Under the pieces are notes generated by a model that searched no databases, was not told the DNA's origin, and was given only the letters and a program-made list of their open reading frames with translations. The position numbers were made by a program, and so were the translations under genes. 64,000 nt of DNA from Rhodovastum atsumiense (GTDB lineage Bacteria > Pseudomonadota > Alphaproteobacteria > Acetobacterales > Acetobacteraceae), in the NCBI GenBank assembly GCA_026225115.1, contig JAMFSE010000055.1, positions 24,160-88,159 of the forward strand. The letters are read 5' to 3'. This document shows positions 43,606 through 52,877 of this stretch, piece after piece. How positions within the stretch are numbered: the first letter of the stretch is position 1; every line of letters begins with the position of its first letter.

Positions 43606-45153
43606 CTATTGCTGCGGAATGGTCGCGGTCTGCGAAACAACCACAGACTGTCCGCCCTGCACGTTGACAATGAATTTCTCATTGATCGCCTGGTACTGAA
43701 TCTGCACATCCGCCTGAACATACCCCAGCGCCGTACGGCTCAGCGGATTATTGGTGCTGTCGCACACAACCGCAAACGGCAGCGATCCATCAGCACTGCC
43801 GAGCATCCCCTGGCTGAGCATCCCGCTCAGGAACGACAGCAGCGTCGCCTTAATATTCTGGAACAGGGTCGTATTGACTAGCTGCCCGACATATTGCCCC
43901 ATGCCGGACGAAAGTGTGGCCGCAATATAGTTGGTCAACCGCGAATAATTATCACCATTAATCACATCGTTGGACGACGTATTATGCCCGCCACGAACGC
44001 CCCAATACGCGCCGCCAGGCTGCGGGTTTGAAATCACGTCAATGCCGGCGCCAAGCAACGCGGCAAGATCGGCGGTCGCATAAGTCGAATAGGTCGGCGA
44101 GCCGGGGGCACCCGACTTCTGGCTCGAAACCACACCATAAATCTGCTTGTTAAGCGAGGATTGTTCCGGCGAAAGGTTGGCAAGCCGCCCAGCGGCAAAA
44201 GCGGCCGGCGAACACAAGCGCGTCACCGCATTCACCGGATCATACCAGTACAACCAGTCGCCAAACAACAGCTTGCCGGCATAACTATCCAGCCCGGCCC
44301 CGGCCTTAATCGAAACCGCATTGCTGATGTTGTCGCCGGCCGGTCCCGTCATCACCATATACACGCCTTCTGACAGGCCAAAAGCAACCTGTGTCGTCCA
44401 GGACGTGGAGTCATCCAAATCCGCCAGCAGCCCAATACCGCATCCCTGCCCGCGCAGCGCATACATGCCGGTACGCGGCGCGGCATCAACACCAATCAGA
44501 GATGCAGTGTTAATCGCGGTCACGCCATCGGTGCCGCCAGTTAGCGCAAAACTGGCCAAGCTCGGCGCCGCAACGCCCGCGCCCGCAACCGCGGTTACCA
44601 GCTGCGACGGCCCGCGAAACGCGCTATTACCGCTATTGATCGCCGTCGCCAGATTTACCCAAAATGCATTCCCCGTACCGGCGACGTTATTGTAAATTTC
44701 CGGCACTGCACCTGGCAGCGTTACCACAGCCTGTGTGGTATTCGCAGCGGCGCCGGCAGCCAGGGTAACGACAATCCCATCCCCCGCGCTGCCCGTATAT
44801 TTCGCGGTCACGGTCAGGCAGGTGCCCTGGATAACCACAGACGCCGCGGTATCCGTGCCGTCGGTTACCCGCACCAGACGAAAATTCGAACCCCCTTGAA
44901 GAACCGCAATCGCGACCTGAGTGCCGAGATCATATTTGCGGTTAACAAGGGTCCCGAAAGACGCCGCAAAATCGCTCATGCTGCCTACAATAACCGGCGA
45001 ATTCACCGGCCCCCAAGGCGCCGTGCCAATCACTCCAAGCACATCGGTTGGCACGCCGTTCAACAGCAGGTTTTGCGGCGGAACGATCTGCACATACAGA
45101 TCCGGAACGATCAGCGCGGTCGTGTTGATCGCACCTTGTTGTACAATTGTCAT
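43606..45153 (-). CDS. Contractile tail sheath protein
   Basis: 515 residues. The N-terminus 'PDLYVQIVPPQNLLLNGVPTDVLGVIGTAPWGPVNSPVIVGSMSDFAASFG' is the sheath signature. 'DVISNPQPGGAYWGVRGGHNTSSNDVINGDNYSRLTNYIAATLSSGMGQYVGQLV' and 'ALGYVQADVQIQYQAINEKFIVNVQGGQSVVVSQ' form the C-terminal conserved domain. It contracts to drive the tube through the envelope. Its presence defines the particle as myovirus-like. Confidence 0.93.
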   Translation of the reverse strand: MTIVQQGAINTTALIVPDLYVQIVPPQNLLLNGVPTDVLGVIGTAPWGPVNSPVIVGSMSDFAASFGTLVNRKYDLGTQVAIAVLQGGSNFRLVRVTDGTDTAASVVIQGTCLTVTAKYTGSAGDGIVVTLAAGAAANTTQAVVTLPGAVPEIYNNVAGTGNAFWVNLATAINSGNSAFRGPSQLVTAVAGAGVAAPSLASFALTGGTDGVTAINTASLIGVDAAPRTGMYALRGQGCGIGLLADLDDSTSWTTQVAFGLSEGVYMVMTGPAGDNISNAVSIKAGAGLDSYAGKLLFGDWLYWYDPVNAVTRLCSPAAFAAGRLANLSPEQSSLNKQIYGVVSSQKSGAPGSPTYSTYATADLAALLGAGIDVISNPQPGGAYWGVRGGHNTSSNDVINGDNYSRLTNYIAATLSSGMGQYVGQLVNTTLFQNIKATLLSFLSGMLSQGMLGSADGSLPFAVVCDSTNNPLSRTALGYVQADVQIQYQAINEKFIVNVQGGQSVVVSQTATIPQQ

Positions 45154-45167
45154 TCAGATTATTCCTT

Positions 45168-46241
45168 TTAGGTAACGGTGATGGCGCTGGTGCTGAACAC
45201 GCCGAGCAGCGTCCCGGCGCTATTGTAAAAAGCGTACTTGCCGTAATAGGTCCCCGCGGTAGCTGGCGCCGCCGGCGCGCAGGTGGGCGTGCCAAACCCA
45301 TCCACAAAGGCATAAAAGGCAACCGCTGCACCATTGAACAGCGCATTGCCGTAGGTCCCCGGCGTCACGCCGGTATTGGTCGTATCAAACCAGAATTTGC
45401 CGGCGGTGATGCTGCCGATGGCGGACAGCGTAATATTCGGCGCCACGTCATTCGCCGCATGCACAATGCTCGAGGTCCAATCCGTCGCCGGTGCCGATCC
45501 GGTACTCGTGGTCACCAGCGTCGTACCGGTCAGCGAGCCATTGCCGGAGCCGCTGACCAGGTTATAGGACAGCCCTGATCCGCCAGCCGCCGAAACAACC
45601 ACCGCGCCCGACACAGCTTTAATGGATGTCGCAGCAGTCTGTTCCGCCCAGATGTAAAACGTTCCAGCCGCCGACGGGGTGAGCGATGCCGTCCATCCCG
45701 TCCCGGAAACCGTTGCACTGGTCCAGCTACCCGGCGCCACGCTCGCCGAACTCGAAAGCCCTACCTGCACAGCCGTCGACCCCGGCGACACGGTTCCAGC
45801 AAGCGCCAGCGCCGTTCCGACCGTAGCGGTGCCAGGCGGACTCGAAATGGCCACGTTCCCACTCGAACCAAAGGTCACAGCCGCGGAGACCATCCGTATC
45901 GAAGGCGCTGCGGTCTGCTCGGCCCAAATATAAAATACCCCGGCCGCTGACGATGTAAGCACTGCTGTCCATCCCGTGCCGGATACAGTTGCGGAAATCC
46001 AGCTCGAAGGTGCTGTGCTCGCCGAAGCCGACAACCCAACTTGCACAGCCGTCGCCGAAGGTGAGACCGTACCGGTCAATGCCAGCGCAATGCCAACCGT
46101 GCCGCTGCTCGGCGGGCTCGAGATCGCAATCGAACTTCCCGAATATCCGCCGGATTGTTCAACCGCGGCAGCGGTAATTGACGACAACGGTAGCAGTTGC
46201 GCCGGCAAATTAATGCGCGGCGGTGTTGGAGCGAATGCCAT
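45168..46241 (-). CDS. Virion-associated protein with two near-identical Ig-like domains
   Basis: 357 residues. Two tandem Ig-like repeats (about 38-125 and 130-217) share 'AISSPP..', 'TVG.ALAL.GTVSP..TAVQVGLS.SAS.AP.SW', 'SATVSGTGWTA.LT.SAAG.FYIWAEQTAA'. The C-terminal domain ('YNLVSGSGNGSLTGTTL', 'WFDTTNTGVTPGTYGNALFNGAAVAFYAF') is of unknown family. Ig-like domains often decorate phage heads and tails and bind surface glycans. The start MAFAPTPPRINLP was chosen over a longer reading that overlaps the XhlA-like gene. Confidence 0.72.
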   Translation of the reverse strand: MAFAPTPPRINLPAQLLPLSSITAAAVEQSGGYSGSSIAISSPPSSGTVGIALALTGTVSPSATAVQVGLSASASTAPSSWISATVSGTGWTAVLTSSAAGVFYIWAEQTAAPSIRMVSAAVTFGSSGNVAISSPPGTATVGTALALAGTVSPGSTAVQVGLSSSASVAPGSWTSATVSGTGWTASLTPSAAGTFYIWAEQTAATSIKAVSGAVVVSAAGGSGLSYNLVSGSGNGSLTGTTLVTTSTGSAPATDWTSSIVHAANDVAPNITLSAIGSITAGKFWFDTTNTGVTPGTYGNALFNGAAVAFYAFVDGFGTPTCAPAAPATAGTYYGKYAFYNSAGTLLGVFSTSAITVT

Positions 46242-46251
46242 ACGAAATCCT

Positions 46252-46524
46252 CTATGGATGGATAAGATGAAAGACCGCCGGCAGCGAGGTGACGGCGCCA
46301 ATCAGCGCGGCCAAGGCCATGATTTTTGTCCACGTCATGTCGATCGAGGTCGCCTGTTCGGATAAGGCTTTTTCCCGTTCCTTCCGGGCGCCAATCTCCT
46401 CGGACATATACTCCATGATCTTTGCGATATAGGCGTCAATTTTCTTGGCGTGCGCATAGAAATCGATACTCAGGCGCGCCACCTCAGCCTTAAGCACGCT
46501 GAGATTTACTTCTTCATCAGGCAT
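46252..46524 (-). CDS. XhlA-like small membrane protein
   Basis: 90 residues. An N-terminal coiled coil ('NLSVLKAEVARLSIDFYAHAKKIDAYIAKIMEYMSEEIGARKEREKALSEQ') and one C-terminal membrane helix ('IMALAALIGAVTSLPAVFHLI') give the topology of haemolysin XhlA and related phage lysis or holin-accessory proteins. It sits away from the lysis genes, between two virion genes, so a role in assembly at the membrane is also possible. Start chosen after the SGNH gene ends (11-base gap). Confidence 0.65.
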   Translation of the reverse strand: MPDEEVNLSVLKAEVARLSIDFYAHAKKIDAYIAKIMEYMSEEIGARKEREKALSEQATSIDMTWTKIMALAALIGAVTSLPAVFHLIHP

Positions 46525-46534
46525 TTCGGTCCAA

Positions 46535-47953
46535 TCAGGCGCTAAGCGCAATTCCAAATCCCGCCACCGCGGAGGAGCCGGTTCCCGTGACCGTGACCGG
46601 CGTACATAGTGGCATATTGGCACCCCAGCCCGTACCGAGTGCCACGTTGATATCAAACCCCGATGGCTTGGCGACGACGGAGAAATTATCCGTCACCGCA
46701 CACCCCCGGCCGATTTCCGCATCGGGTTGCACCGCCCAATATGCTCCCGCCCAAGGGTATAACAGCCGGCATTGCGTATGCGGGTTAACCGGAGCACTCG
46801 CCAGGGTAAGTAGCAGATGCGTTGAATCCACGCGAACGCAGGAAATTGCCCGGATGATATTCCCGGGCGACGCTGTATTTCCGCCGTCCATAACAGCGAA
46901 CCCAACGCCCTGCGCTGCCAAAAGCGGCACAATAAGATCGTTGCCGCCATCATGAGTAACCGTCACGGTCAGCGCCGTGCCATTCAGCGCCGCATTTGTT
47001 ATCGCCGGCCCAAGCCCGCTCCCAAGCGATACGGGAATAAGCGAATCAGCCAAGCCGTTCGCCGGCAATATGGCCCGCGCCGCCGGCAGCGCCGCACGTT
47101 TAAACAACGCCACATTATCCGTGGCGCTCCTGTGCCCGCCATCCGTATTACCGCCGCTCGCAATGCCGGTACCGGCATCCCAACCCTCATTGCGCGAAAT
47201 AGTGTCGTAAGTCTGCCGCACGGCCCAGCAAAAATTCAAATCGGCATCTGCATCAAGCTCGGCCCAAACCTCCCGCAACATCGGTGGGTAAGTAATGTAA
47301 TTTGGCAGCAGCCCATACGGCGGACCAAAGAAGATCACAGGCAATTCAGCAGCAGTCCTGTTCAGCAAGCCGCGGACTTGCGCAAACAGATTGATCAGCG
47401 CCGCCTTATAAACCGGCTTATTCGCCGGGCCATATTCAAGGCTATCATTCTCACCCCAATACGAAACCAGTGCGTTGATCTGCCCAAGCTCCGCACCGCT
47501 CAGCCCAGCCACATAGTCGCCATATCCGGCGCCACATGTACCAAACCCAGCCGCCGCCGCCGACGCAGCCGAAAACCCCGCACCCGCCAAATTGGCCAGA
47601 AAGGCGCCGCTATATAACGCCGGCGTGACAATCTCCATCACGCCAATTCCCGAAACCTCCGTTCCTGCCTGGCCTGAATTCACCCAGGATGTCAGCGCGG
47701 CCGGCGTCCCTGCCGCCTGCAAGTAAAACGCCACCGCCTGAACCATCGCCAGAAACGCGCCGTCCTGTGTCTCGGCATATCCCGCATTGCTCTGCCCCGG
47801 CCCCGCGAGCAGCGTAATATCGGAAAGCCCGCTCGAGCCACCGCCGCCAGTACCGGTGCCAGTCACGGCAGTCGAACTGCCGCCGCTTTGCAGAACCAAT
47901 CCGGGCGCCGCCAGAACCAATCGTCCAAGACTGATAAGGTTCGTCGCACTCAT
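46535..47953 (-). CDS. SGNH-type hydrolase/esterase of the virion
   Basis: 472 residues. 'LLAGPGQSNAGY' gives Ser55 of block I, 'SYWGENDSLE' (165-173) block III with Asn169, and 'DGGH' at 271-274 the Asp-x-x-His pair. These are the canonical SGNH hydrolase residues, closest to sialate-O-acetylesterase-like phage proteins. It probably deacetylates a surface polysaccharide. The C-terminal half is beta-rich ('GTALTVTVTHDGGNDLIVPLLAAQGVGFAVMDGG'). It overlaps the Ig-like gene by 4 bases. Confidence 0.8.
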   Translation of the reverse strand: MSATNLISLGRLVLAAPGLVLQSGGSSTAVTGTGTGGGGSSGLSDITLLAGPGQSNAGYAETQDGAFLAMVQAVAFYLQAAGTPAALTSWVNSGQAGTEVSGIGVMEIVTPALYSGAFLANLAGAGFSAASAAAAGFGTCGAGYGDYVAGLSGAELGQINALVSYWGENDSLEYGPANKPVYKAALINLFAQVRGLLNRTAAELPVIFFGPPYGLLPNYITYPPMLREVWAELDADADLNFCWAVRQTYDTISRNEGWDAGTGIASGGNTDGGHRSATDNVALFKRAALPAARAILPANGLADSLIPVSLGSGLGPAITNAALNGTALTVTVTHDGGNDLIVPLLAAQGVGFAVMDGGNTASPGNIIRAISCVRVDSTHLLLTLASAPVNPHTQCRLLYPWAGAYWAVQPDAEIGRGCAVTDNFSVVAKPSGFDINVALGTGWGANMPLCTPVTVTGTGSSAVAGFGIALSA

Positions 47954-48729
47954 AGCTTCGCGTACACGCTGACGGCCCCACCCGGCGGCGTCGCCGCCAA
48001 CAACCGCGCGATCCCGCCCACCGCAATCACGCTCGCACCGGTGTTCGTTATTATTCCCGCCAACGCCACCGTCGATCCGGAAGCATTAACCACATCGCAA
48101 ACAAATCCCGGCCCCAGCGAGCTCGCAAGCGGCGAGATCGTCACCCCGGAAACAGTAACCAATAACACTCGCTGATTATGCGCCGAGTTATCCAGCTGGA
48201 CGCTCCCCGCCGCTGCAATGGTCACCTGCGGCAGCAAATATCCCGGCAAATGGCCCTGTATCCACGTCCAGACTGCCGAAAACGGCTGCGCAAAAACCAC
48301 CTTCCCACTTTGCGCAACCAAAGCCGTATCCGCATCGGTTGCCGCCGCCGCCACGGGAAGCTCATCCGGCGTCTCCCCAGCCGCACTGCCGCCTAACAGC
48401 GACGCCGCAACTTCCGCCGAAACCGGAACGCAATCCACAGCATTTACAAACGGCGCCGCAACAAAAACGGCGGCGGAGACAACGGATGCCCCCGTTACCG
48501 GATCATAGGCCCAAACATACCAGGCCCCGGGCGCCACAATCTCAACCGCGCCGGCAAAAATGCCCGCCGCCGTCGTCGCCGCTTGCCACGGCCCGCTCGG
48601 CAAACGCATATTCTGAGTATCAAGCTGCAGCTGCACGGTATCGCCGGCCGGGTTAACAGTGCCATTGACCGCAAAAGCAACGCCGACCGTCGCAGCAGCC
48701 GGGGCGCTGATCGTTACTTCATCGGTCAT
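47950..48729 (-). CDS. Virion protein with one Ig-like domain
   Basis: 259 residues. The N-terminal domain 'TISAPAAATVGVAFAVNGTVNPAGDTVQLQL...GAWYVWAYDPVTGASVVSAAVFV' is a divergent copy of the Ig-like repeats of the gene at 45168. The C-terminal part 'GYLLPQVTIAAAGSVQLDNSAHNQRVLLVTVSGVTISPLA' is a beta-rich attachment-like segment. Gene order Ig - SGNH - XhlA - Ig suggests one functional set. One-base gap to the upstream gene. Confidence 0.68.
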   Translation of the reverse strand: MTDEVTISAPAAATVGVAFAVNGTVNPAGDTVQLQLDTQNMRLPSGPWQAATTAAGIFAGAVEIVAPGAWYVWAYDPVTGASVVSAAVFVAAPFVNAVDCVPVSAEVAASLLGGSAAGETPDELPVAAAATDADTALVAQSGKVVFAQPFSAVWTWIQGHLPGYLLPQVTIAAAGSVQLDNSAHNQRVLLVTVSGVTISPLASSLGPGFVCDVVNASGSTVALAGIITNTGASVIAVGGIARLLAATPPGGAVSVYAKL

Positions 48730-49710
48730 TCAATAAGCTCCAAGCAAATTGCCGCTGGCATCGGTAAGCACATGGCCAGCCCCGTCGCTCAGTATCCCGG
48801 CGATCGGCGCCCCGTTACCGGCCCATTGGATCCGCGCCGCATTGGTTCCCAAAACAACCAGCGGGGCGAGCACAGCCGGCTGCACCTGGCTGATCCCAAC
48901 ATCATACTCGATACGAAATGTAATCCAGCGGCGCCACATATCGTCGCGCCGCACCGTATCATCGTCGCGCTCATCCGACCCGGTAATCAGCGCCGTAGTG
49001 CCATCCGCAAGCCCAATGAAACGGCTCAGGCTACCATTCGGCCGCACCGCAGATTCGATGCCATACACCGCGCGCGTCAAAGCCGCCCGAACCAACGGAC
49101 CATCAACCCCACCAGACGGTACGGCGATGATGGCGACCTGCAACTGCGTCTCGTTCTGACCGGTCCGCCAGAAAGCCGACTGATCCACAACAACATTTGC
49201 CCCGGTAATCGAAGCGGCGCTCAGCACAGCTCCATTCACGATCGCGCCCGGAATAAGCGCTGCAAACGCCGAAGCAACCGCAGCCGGGTTGTCGCCGTCC
49301 GACAGGCGATAAGCGTAGCAAACACCACCCGCGGTAACCGCCGCGACCTGGCCGGCCCCGGCCATTCCGCCAAACGTGACCGAACCCGCCGCTGCCGCCG
49401 CCAAAAAAATCGGCACGCTGGAACTCGTCTTTACCCAATGCGGGCTGAACCGCGTCACATTGCGCGTCGCACCCGCAACCCGCATCACACCGATATTGCA
49501 AACTCCCGCTGCAATATCCGCCTCAAGCCCCGCCGTAACCGGCTCGCCGACATACAGCTTGGCCGGCATTGAAAAAGCCGCAGCGCCGATCGCCCCCGAC
49601 CACGGCGCCTCACAATTCGCCACCGCCCCCGGCAGATATGCCTGGCCCGGAAACAAAGCCCCCGCCAGAGCATTGCAAACGCCCTGTTCAACGTCGTCTA
49701 TGGTGGCCAT
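48730..49710 (-). CDS. Putative tail terminator/completion protein
   Basis: 326 residues, no confident family. 'MATIDDVEQGVCNALAGALFPGQAYLPGAVANCEAPWSGAIGAAAFSMPAKLYVGEPVTAGLEADIAAG' and 'QVAIIAVPSGGVDGPLVRAALTRAVYGIESAVRPNGSLSRFIGLADGTTALI' remain undetermined but are well-formed. Located after the connector genes and ahead of the Ig cassette. Its place suggests a head-tail joining or tail-completion role; the name is inference only. Confidence 0.5.
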   Translation of the reverse strand: MATIDDVEQGVCNALAGALFPGQAYLPGAVANCEAPWSGAIGAAAFSMPAKLYVGEPVTAGLEADIAAGVCNIGVMRVAGATRNVTRFSPHWVKTSSSVPIFLAAAAAGSVTFGGMAGAGQVAAVTAGGVCYAYRLSDGDNPAAVASAFAALIPGAIVNGAVLSAASITGANVVVDQSAFWRTGQNETQLQVAIIAVPSGGVDGPLVRAALTRAVYGIESAVRPNGSLSRFIGLADGTTALITGSDERDDDTVRRDDMWRRWITFRIEYDVGISQVQPAVLAPLVVLGTNAARIQWAGNGAPIAGILSDGAGHVLTDASGNLLGAY

Positions 49711-49713
49711 AGT

Positions 49714-50388
49714 CTACTGCCCCGCGGCAGGCTTCCGCCCCCAAAGGAAAGCCTCGCGCTGCGCCAGGCTTTGAATCGCGCACTGGCGCTCCAACCCGCC
49801 TTTCACGTCGAAAATCGCCCCCATAACCTGGCGAATTTCGGCGCCGTGATAATGCTTCGCGTGGGGATGCGTACCCGCCGGCATCGCCGCCAGCACGGGG
49901 TTGGCCGCAATCCGCGCCTCCCGGTCGGCGGTAAAACCAGACGCCGCAATTCTGGCGTTCGAAAACCCAAGACCAGCAGCGTTAAATCGAGCAACCGCCC
50001 GGTCCAATTCCGCCAAACACGCATCCACAACCGCTGCCGCCGCACATCGCTCGTCCAGGCTCTGTTCAACAGCTTTTTTCATTTCATCCGCCTGCTGAAA
50101 CCAAACCGCAATTTCCGACTCATGCCGCCGTCTCACAGCGCCTTGGTGAATTGCCCAGGCAATATCAAACCCCACCTCTGCCGCCCGCACCTCATCCTGC
50201 GCCTGCATCAAAGCGGCGGCATCCACCTCGGCCCCGGCAGCCGCGCGCGCCACCAGATCGGCGCATTTTGCCCGGGCGGCATCAGCCGCTGCCACCTTCG
50301 CATCCACGGCGTGCTTGCAACGGCCCTCATGCTCGACCGCGCCGGCCAGCAACCCCTTTGCGCTCGCTTCCGCCTTCCTCTGCGTCAT
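49714..50388 (-). CDS. Phage-block protein with coiled coil, unknown function
   Basis: 224 residues. Ala-rich helical N-terminal two thirds ('AAADAARAKCADLVARAAAGAEVDAAALMQAQDEVRAAEVGFDIAWAIHQGAVRRRHESEIAVWFQQADEMKKAVEQSLDERC') and a C-terminus 'AMPAGTHPHAKHYHGAEIRQVMGAIFDVKGGLERQCAIQSLAQ' with several histidines. No family recognised. Placement between virion genes suggests a structural or scaffold role. Confidence 0.55.
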   Translation of the reverse strand: MTQRKAEASAKGLLAGAVEHEGRCKHAVDAKVAAADAARAKCADLVARAAAGAEVDAAALMQAQDEVRAAEVGFDIAWAIHQGAVRRRHESEIAVWFQQADEMKKAVEQSLDERCAAAAVVDACLAELDRAVARFNAAGLGFSNARIAASGFTADREARIAANPVLAAMPAGTHPHAKHYHGAEIRQVMGAIFDVKGGLERQCAIQSLAQREAFLWGRKPAAGQ

Positions 50389-50405
50389 CTAAAAATCCTT
50401 CATCT

Positions 50406-51050
50406 TCAGGCGCCGGCGCGGATCGCGATAATCTGCCAACCATTCGGCGAATAAATCGCACTCTCCACCGTATAGGTGACCGGCAAAGCCTCACCGCTCC
50501 GCAACTGATCGCCGCGCAGAATCTGCCCCGGGATCGACGCCGGCAAAAACACCATTACGCTGGGCATATCTACCGCGCCCGGCAAATGCATTTCGCCCGG
50601 AGATTTCTTATCGGAAGGCTGCACCCAACCCGGCCAACCCGTCACAACCGACGTCGCAACGCGCACCCCGGGCCGAAACCCTGGCCCGGGCGGCGGATCG
50701 CTCATCTTCGACCAGCTCAGCATTTCATTACAAAGCACCAGCCGCACCGCGGCCGCACCGGGCACAATTTCCGCCACAAAAAGCGTATCGCTCCCGACAA
50801 TATAATCCCCAGCCACAAAACCCGTTGGATCAAATGCCGCGAACCGATCGCCCTTTCCCCACTGCCCTGCCGCGGCAGACAAATTCGCGGCTGGAGCAAC
50901 GATGGCATTCACCACGCCCTGCAGGTTACCCGCGGCAATGGCCGGGCCGCCGCCGGATGGCCGATACCACTGCACCGGAAACCCCGCCTTCAACCCCGAG
51001 ATGCCAAGCCCGTAATTCACCTTGGCCGCAATCGAAGCACCGCTAACCAT
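50406..51050 (-). CDS. Phage minor structural protein, unknown
   Basis: 214 residues. 'AAKVNYGLGISGLKAGFPVQWYRPSGGGPAIAAGNLQGVVNAIV' and 'FVAGDYIVGSDTLFVAEIVPGAAAVRLVLCNEML' are the recognisable parts. This is a layout seen in head-closure-like proteins of several phage clusters, though I cannot name the family. It shares one base with the connector gene start/stop. Confidence 0.55.
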   Translation of the reverse strand: MVSGASIAAKVNYGLGISGLKAGFPVQWYRPSGGGPAIAAGNLQGVVNAIVAPAANLSAAAGQWGKGDRFAAFDPTGFVAGDYIVGSDTLFVAEIVPGAAAVRLVLCNEMLSWSKMSDPPPGPGFRPGVRVATSVVTGWPGWVQPSDKKSPGEMHLPGAVDMPSVMVFLPASIPGQILRGDQLRSGEALPVTYTVESAIYSPNGWQIIAIRAGA

Positions 51051-51505
51051 TACACTACCAGATCAACGCTGTTGCCACCCGCGCTCAGCCCAGGCCCAGG
51101 CGGCAGCCCGAGAAACTGACAGAGCCGCCGGCACCATTGATCAAACAGCATTGTCCTGTCGGAAACCTCATTCCCATTATGCACCCAAACCGCGGCCGAC
51201 TCCGTATCGAGATTGGCCCCCGCCCCAGGGATAGCCGCCTCAAGTGTATATAGCGCGGCAAGATATTGCCGAAGTATCGCCAACTCCGCCGGCGCCAGAT
51301 TGGGCGTCACCCCATCCGCCTGCACGCCCAGGCGATATTCCAACAACCCATAGGCCTGAAAATACCGCCAGCCCTGAAAGCCCGAAGGCCCGGCGCCGTA
51401 AGCGGGATACCCGCAAAAGCGCCGGATATTCACCCGTTCGCCATCGCTCAGCGCGCCATTTACATATTCCTGGGCCGGATCGGTTTCGGTGACGCTGTTG
51501 CTCAT
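51050..51505 (-). CDS. Head-tail connector-like protein
   Basis: 151 residues following the capsid gene by 30 bases. 'YVNGALSDGERVNIRRFCGYPAYGAGPSGFQGWRYFQAYGLLEYRLG' and 'ELAILRQYLAALYTLEAAI' form a helical protein with the size and position of head-completion adaptors. 'MLFDQWCRRLCQFLGLPPGPGL' ends it. Assignment by context. Confidence 0.6.
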   Translation of the reverse strand: MSNSVTETDPAQEYVNGALSDGERVNIRRFCGYPAYGAGPSGFQGWRYFQAYGLLEYRLGVQADGVTPNLAPAELAILRQYLAALYTLEAAIPGAGANLDTESAAVWVHNGNEVSDRTMLFDQWCRRLCQFLGLPPGPGLSAGGNSVDLVV

Positions 51506-51535
51506 GCGATAGACTCTCCAATCAGCTGCCCAGGA

Positions 51536-52858
51536 TCACAGGCTCTCGATGACAATCGCGCGCTTGAATGCGGAATTATTGGCGGTCGGAATTACCGTCG
51601 GATTCGCCATAGTATCCGAAGGCACGCAGAAGCCGCCGATCCACTTCCAGGATTGCGCGATAATTTCCTGCAACCGGTCCATCGGCTCGCGGGTAATCAT
51701 GGTAATGCCGTCAACCGTGACCTTCTGGCCAATATTGCCAGGCACGTCCTCAGCATCCTGACCGGCAAAATCGCCCTCAATCAACGCGCCCTGCCCACAC
51801 ACAATGGCCCGATAAACATTATTGCCATTCACAGACTGCGGCAGCACCACGTTGTTGACCGGAACAAAGCGGACCCCCATCAGCTCGAACACATTGCCCT
51901 GGCGGTATTCCTCCGATCCGTACGCCCCACGGAACACCAGCTGAAATGCGGAATCGGAGAACAGCCCCTGCAGCTGCCGATTCGACAAGTAGCAGTTATA
52001 CGCGCCGTCGATATCCGGCACGTTATTATCCCGCATCGTGCTTGTAGCAGCCAAAATCGTGGTGACCATCTGTAACGTGTCGCCGGCAACCAAAGCCCCG
52101 GTCGTTGCGCGATGATTCGGCCGCAAAATCGTTGGGGCAATCGCCGACACAACCGCGTTCCCGGCAGTCGCATCCGCAACGCTGACATTACCCGAAAATG
52201 TCAACGTACCGGAAATGCCACCCTGCTGCGCCGCGGCGCTGACATTACTCCCATCCGGCGCCGAGCCAACCAGCGTATAAGAGTCAGACCCGACTGTCAC
52301 AAGAACGCTATTAGACCCGCTAACGCCGACAACCTGGCCTTCATTATTCAAAGTGGTTTGGAATCCGCGAATGTCATCAACATGAACCGCCGGCCCGGCG
52401 CTGCCGAGCGTCGTCTTCACCGCGGTATTGCCGCCCATATAGGTATTGCGCAACGCGTTCAGCGCCAAAGTATCCAGCGTACGATAAGCCTGCTCACCAA
52501 GCCGCGATGCGTTCAGTAGGAACTGCCCAGCCAATCCCACCCGCTCGGTAACGGTGTTAAGATCAATCGTATTGGCATACTCATTGATCGACAGCGTAAA
52601 CTGCTCAACCCCCCAATTCTGCGCGGTCAGCCCATTGTCGAAATTGGAGTTGTTCGCAGGAACCAGCGGCGTGGTGCTGACCTGCAGCAGGCCGGCCCGG
52701 GACTTGGTAATTGTCTCGCCAATCGAGTTTGGAAAATCCATCCGGTCCGCAACGGCGCGAAAACCAAGCTTCGCCTCGATCGAGGTCTGGAATTCGCGCT
52801 CCAAAAAATTCTGCTGGATGATGCTCTGCAAAGCAACCGGAAAATTGTTAATCGCCAT
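51536..52858 (-). CDS. Major capsid protein (probable)
   Basis: 440 residues. 'ALQSIIQQNFLEREFQTSIEAKLGFRAVADRMDFPNSIGETITKSRAGLLQVSTTPLVPANNSNFDNGLTAQNWGVEQFTLSINEYANTIDLN' and 'GALIEGDFAGQDAEDVPGNIGQKVTVDGITMITREPMDRLQEIIAQSWKWIGGFCV' have the N4-gp56/P22-coat-like HK97-fold layout. A central inserted beta domain ('VVGVSGSNSVLVTVGSDSYTLVG...GTLTFSGNVSVADATAG') is likely surface-exposed. A structured leader precedes it. Highly expressed structural gene by position. Confidence 0.78.
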   Translation of the reverse strand: MAINNFPVALQSIIQQNFLEREFQTSIEAKLGFRAVADRMDFPNSIGETITKSRAGLLQVSTTPLVPANNSNFDNGLTAQNWGVEQFTLSINEYANTIDLNTVTERVGLAGQFLLNASRLGEQAYRTLDTLALNALRNTYMGGNTAVKTTLGSAGPAVHVDDIRGFQTTLNNEGQVVGVSGSNSVLVTVGSDSYTLVGSAPDGSNVSAAAQQGGISGTLTFSGNVSVADATAGNAVVSAIAPTILRPNHRATTGALVAGDTLQMVTTILAATSTMRDNNVPDIDGAYNCYLSNRQLQGLFSDSAFQLVFRGAYGSEEYRQGNVFELMGVRFVPVNNVVLPQSVNGNNVYRAIVCGQGALIEGDFAGQDAEDVPGNIGQKVTVDGITMITREPMDRLQEIIAQSWKWIGGFCVPSDTMANPTVIPTANNSAFKRAIVIESL

Positions 52859-52877
52859 GGTAATTCCTCAAATATGC

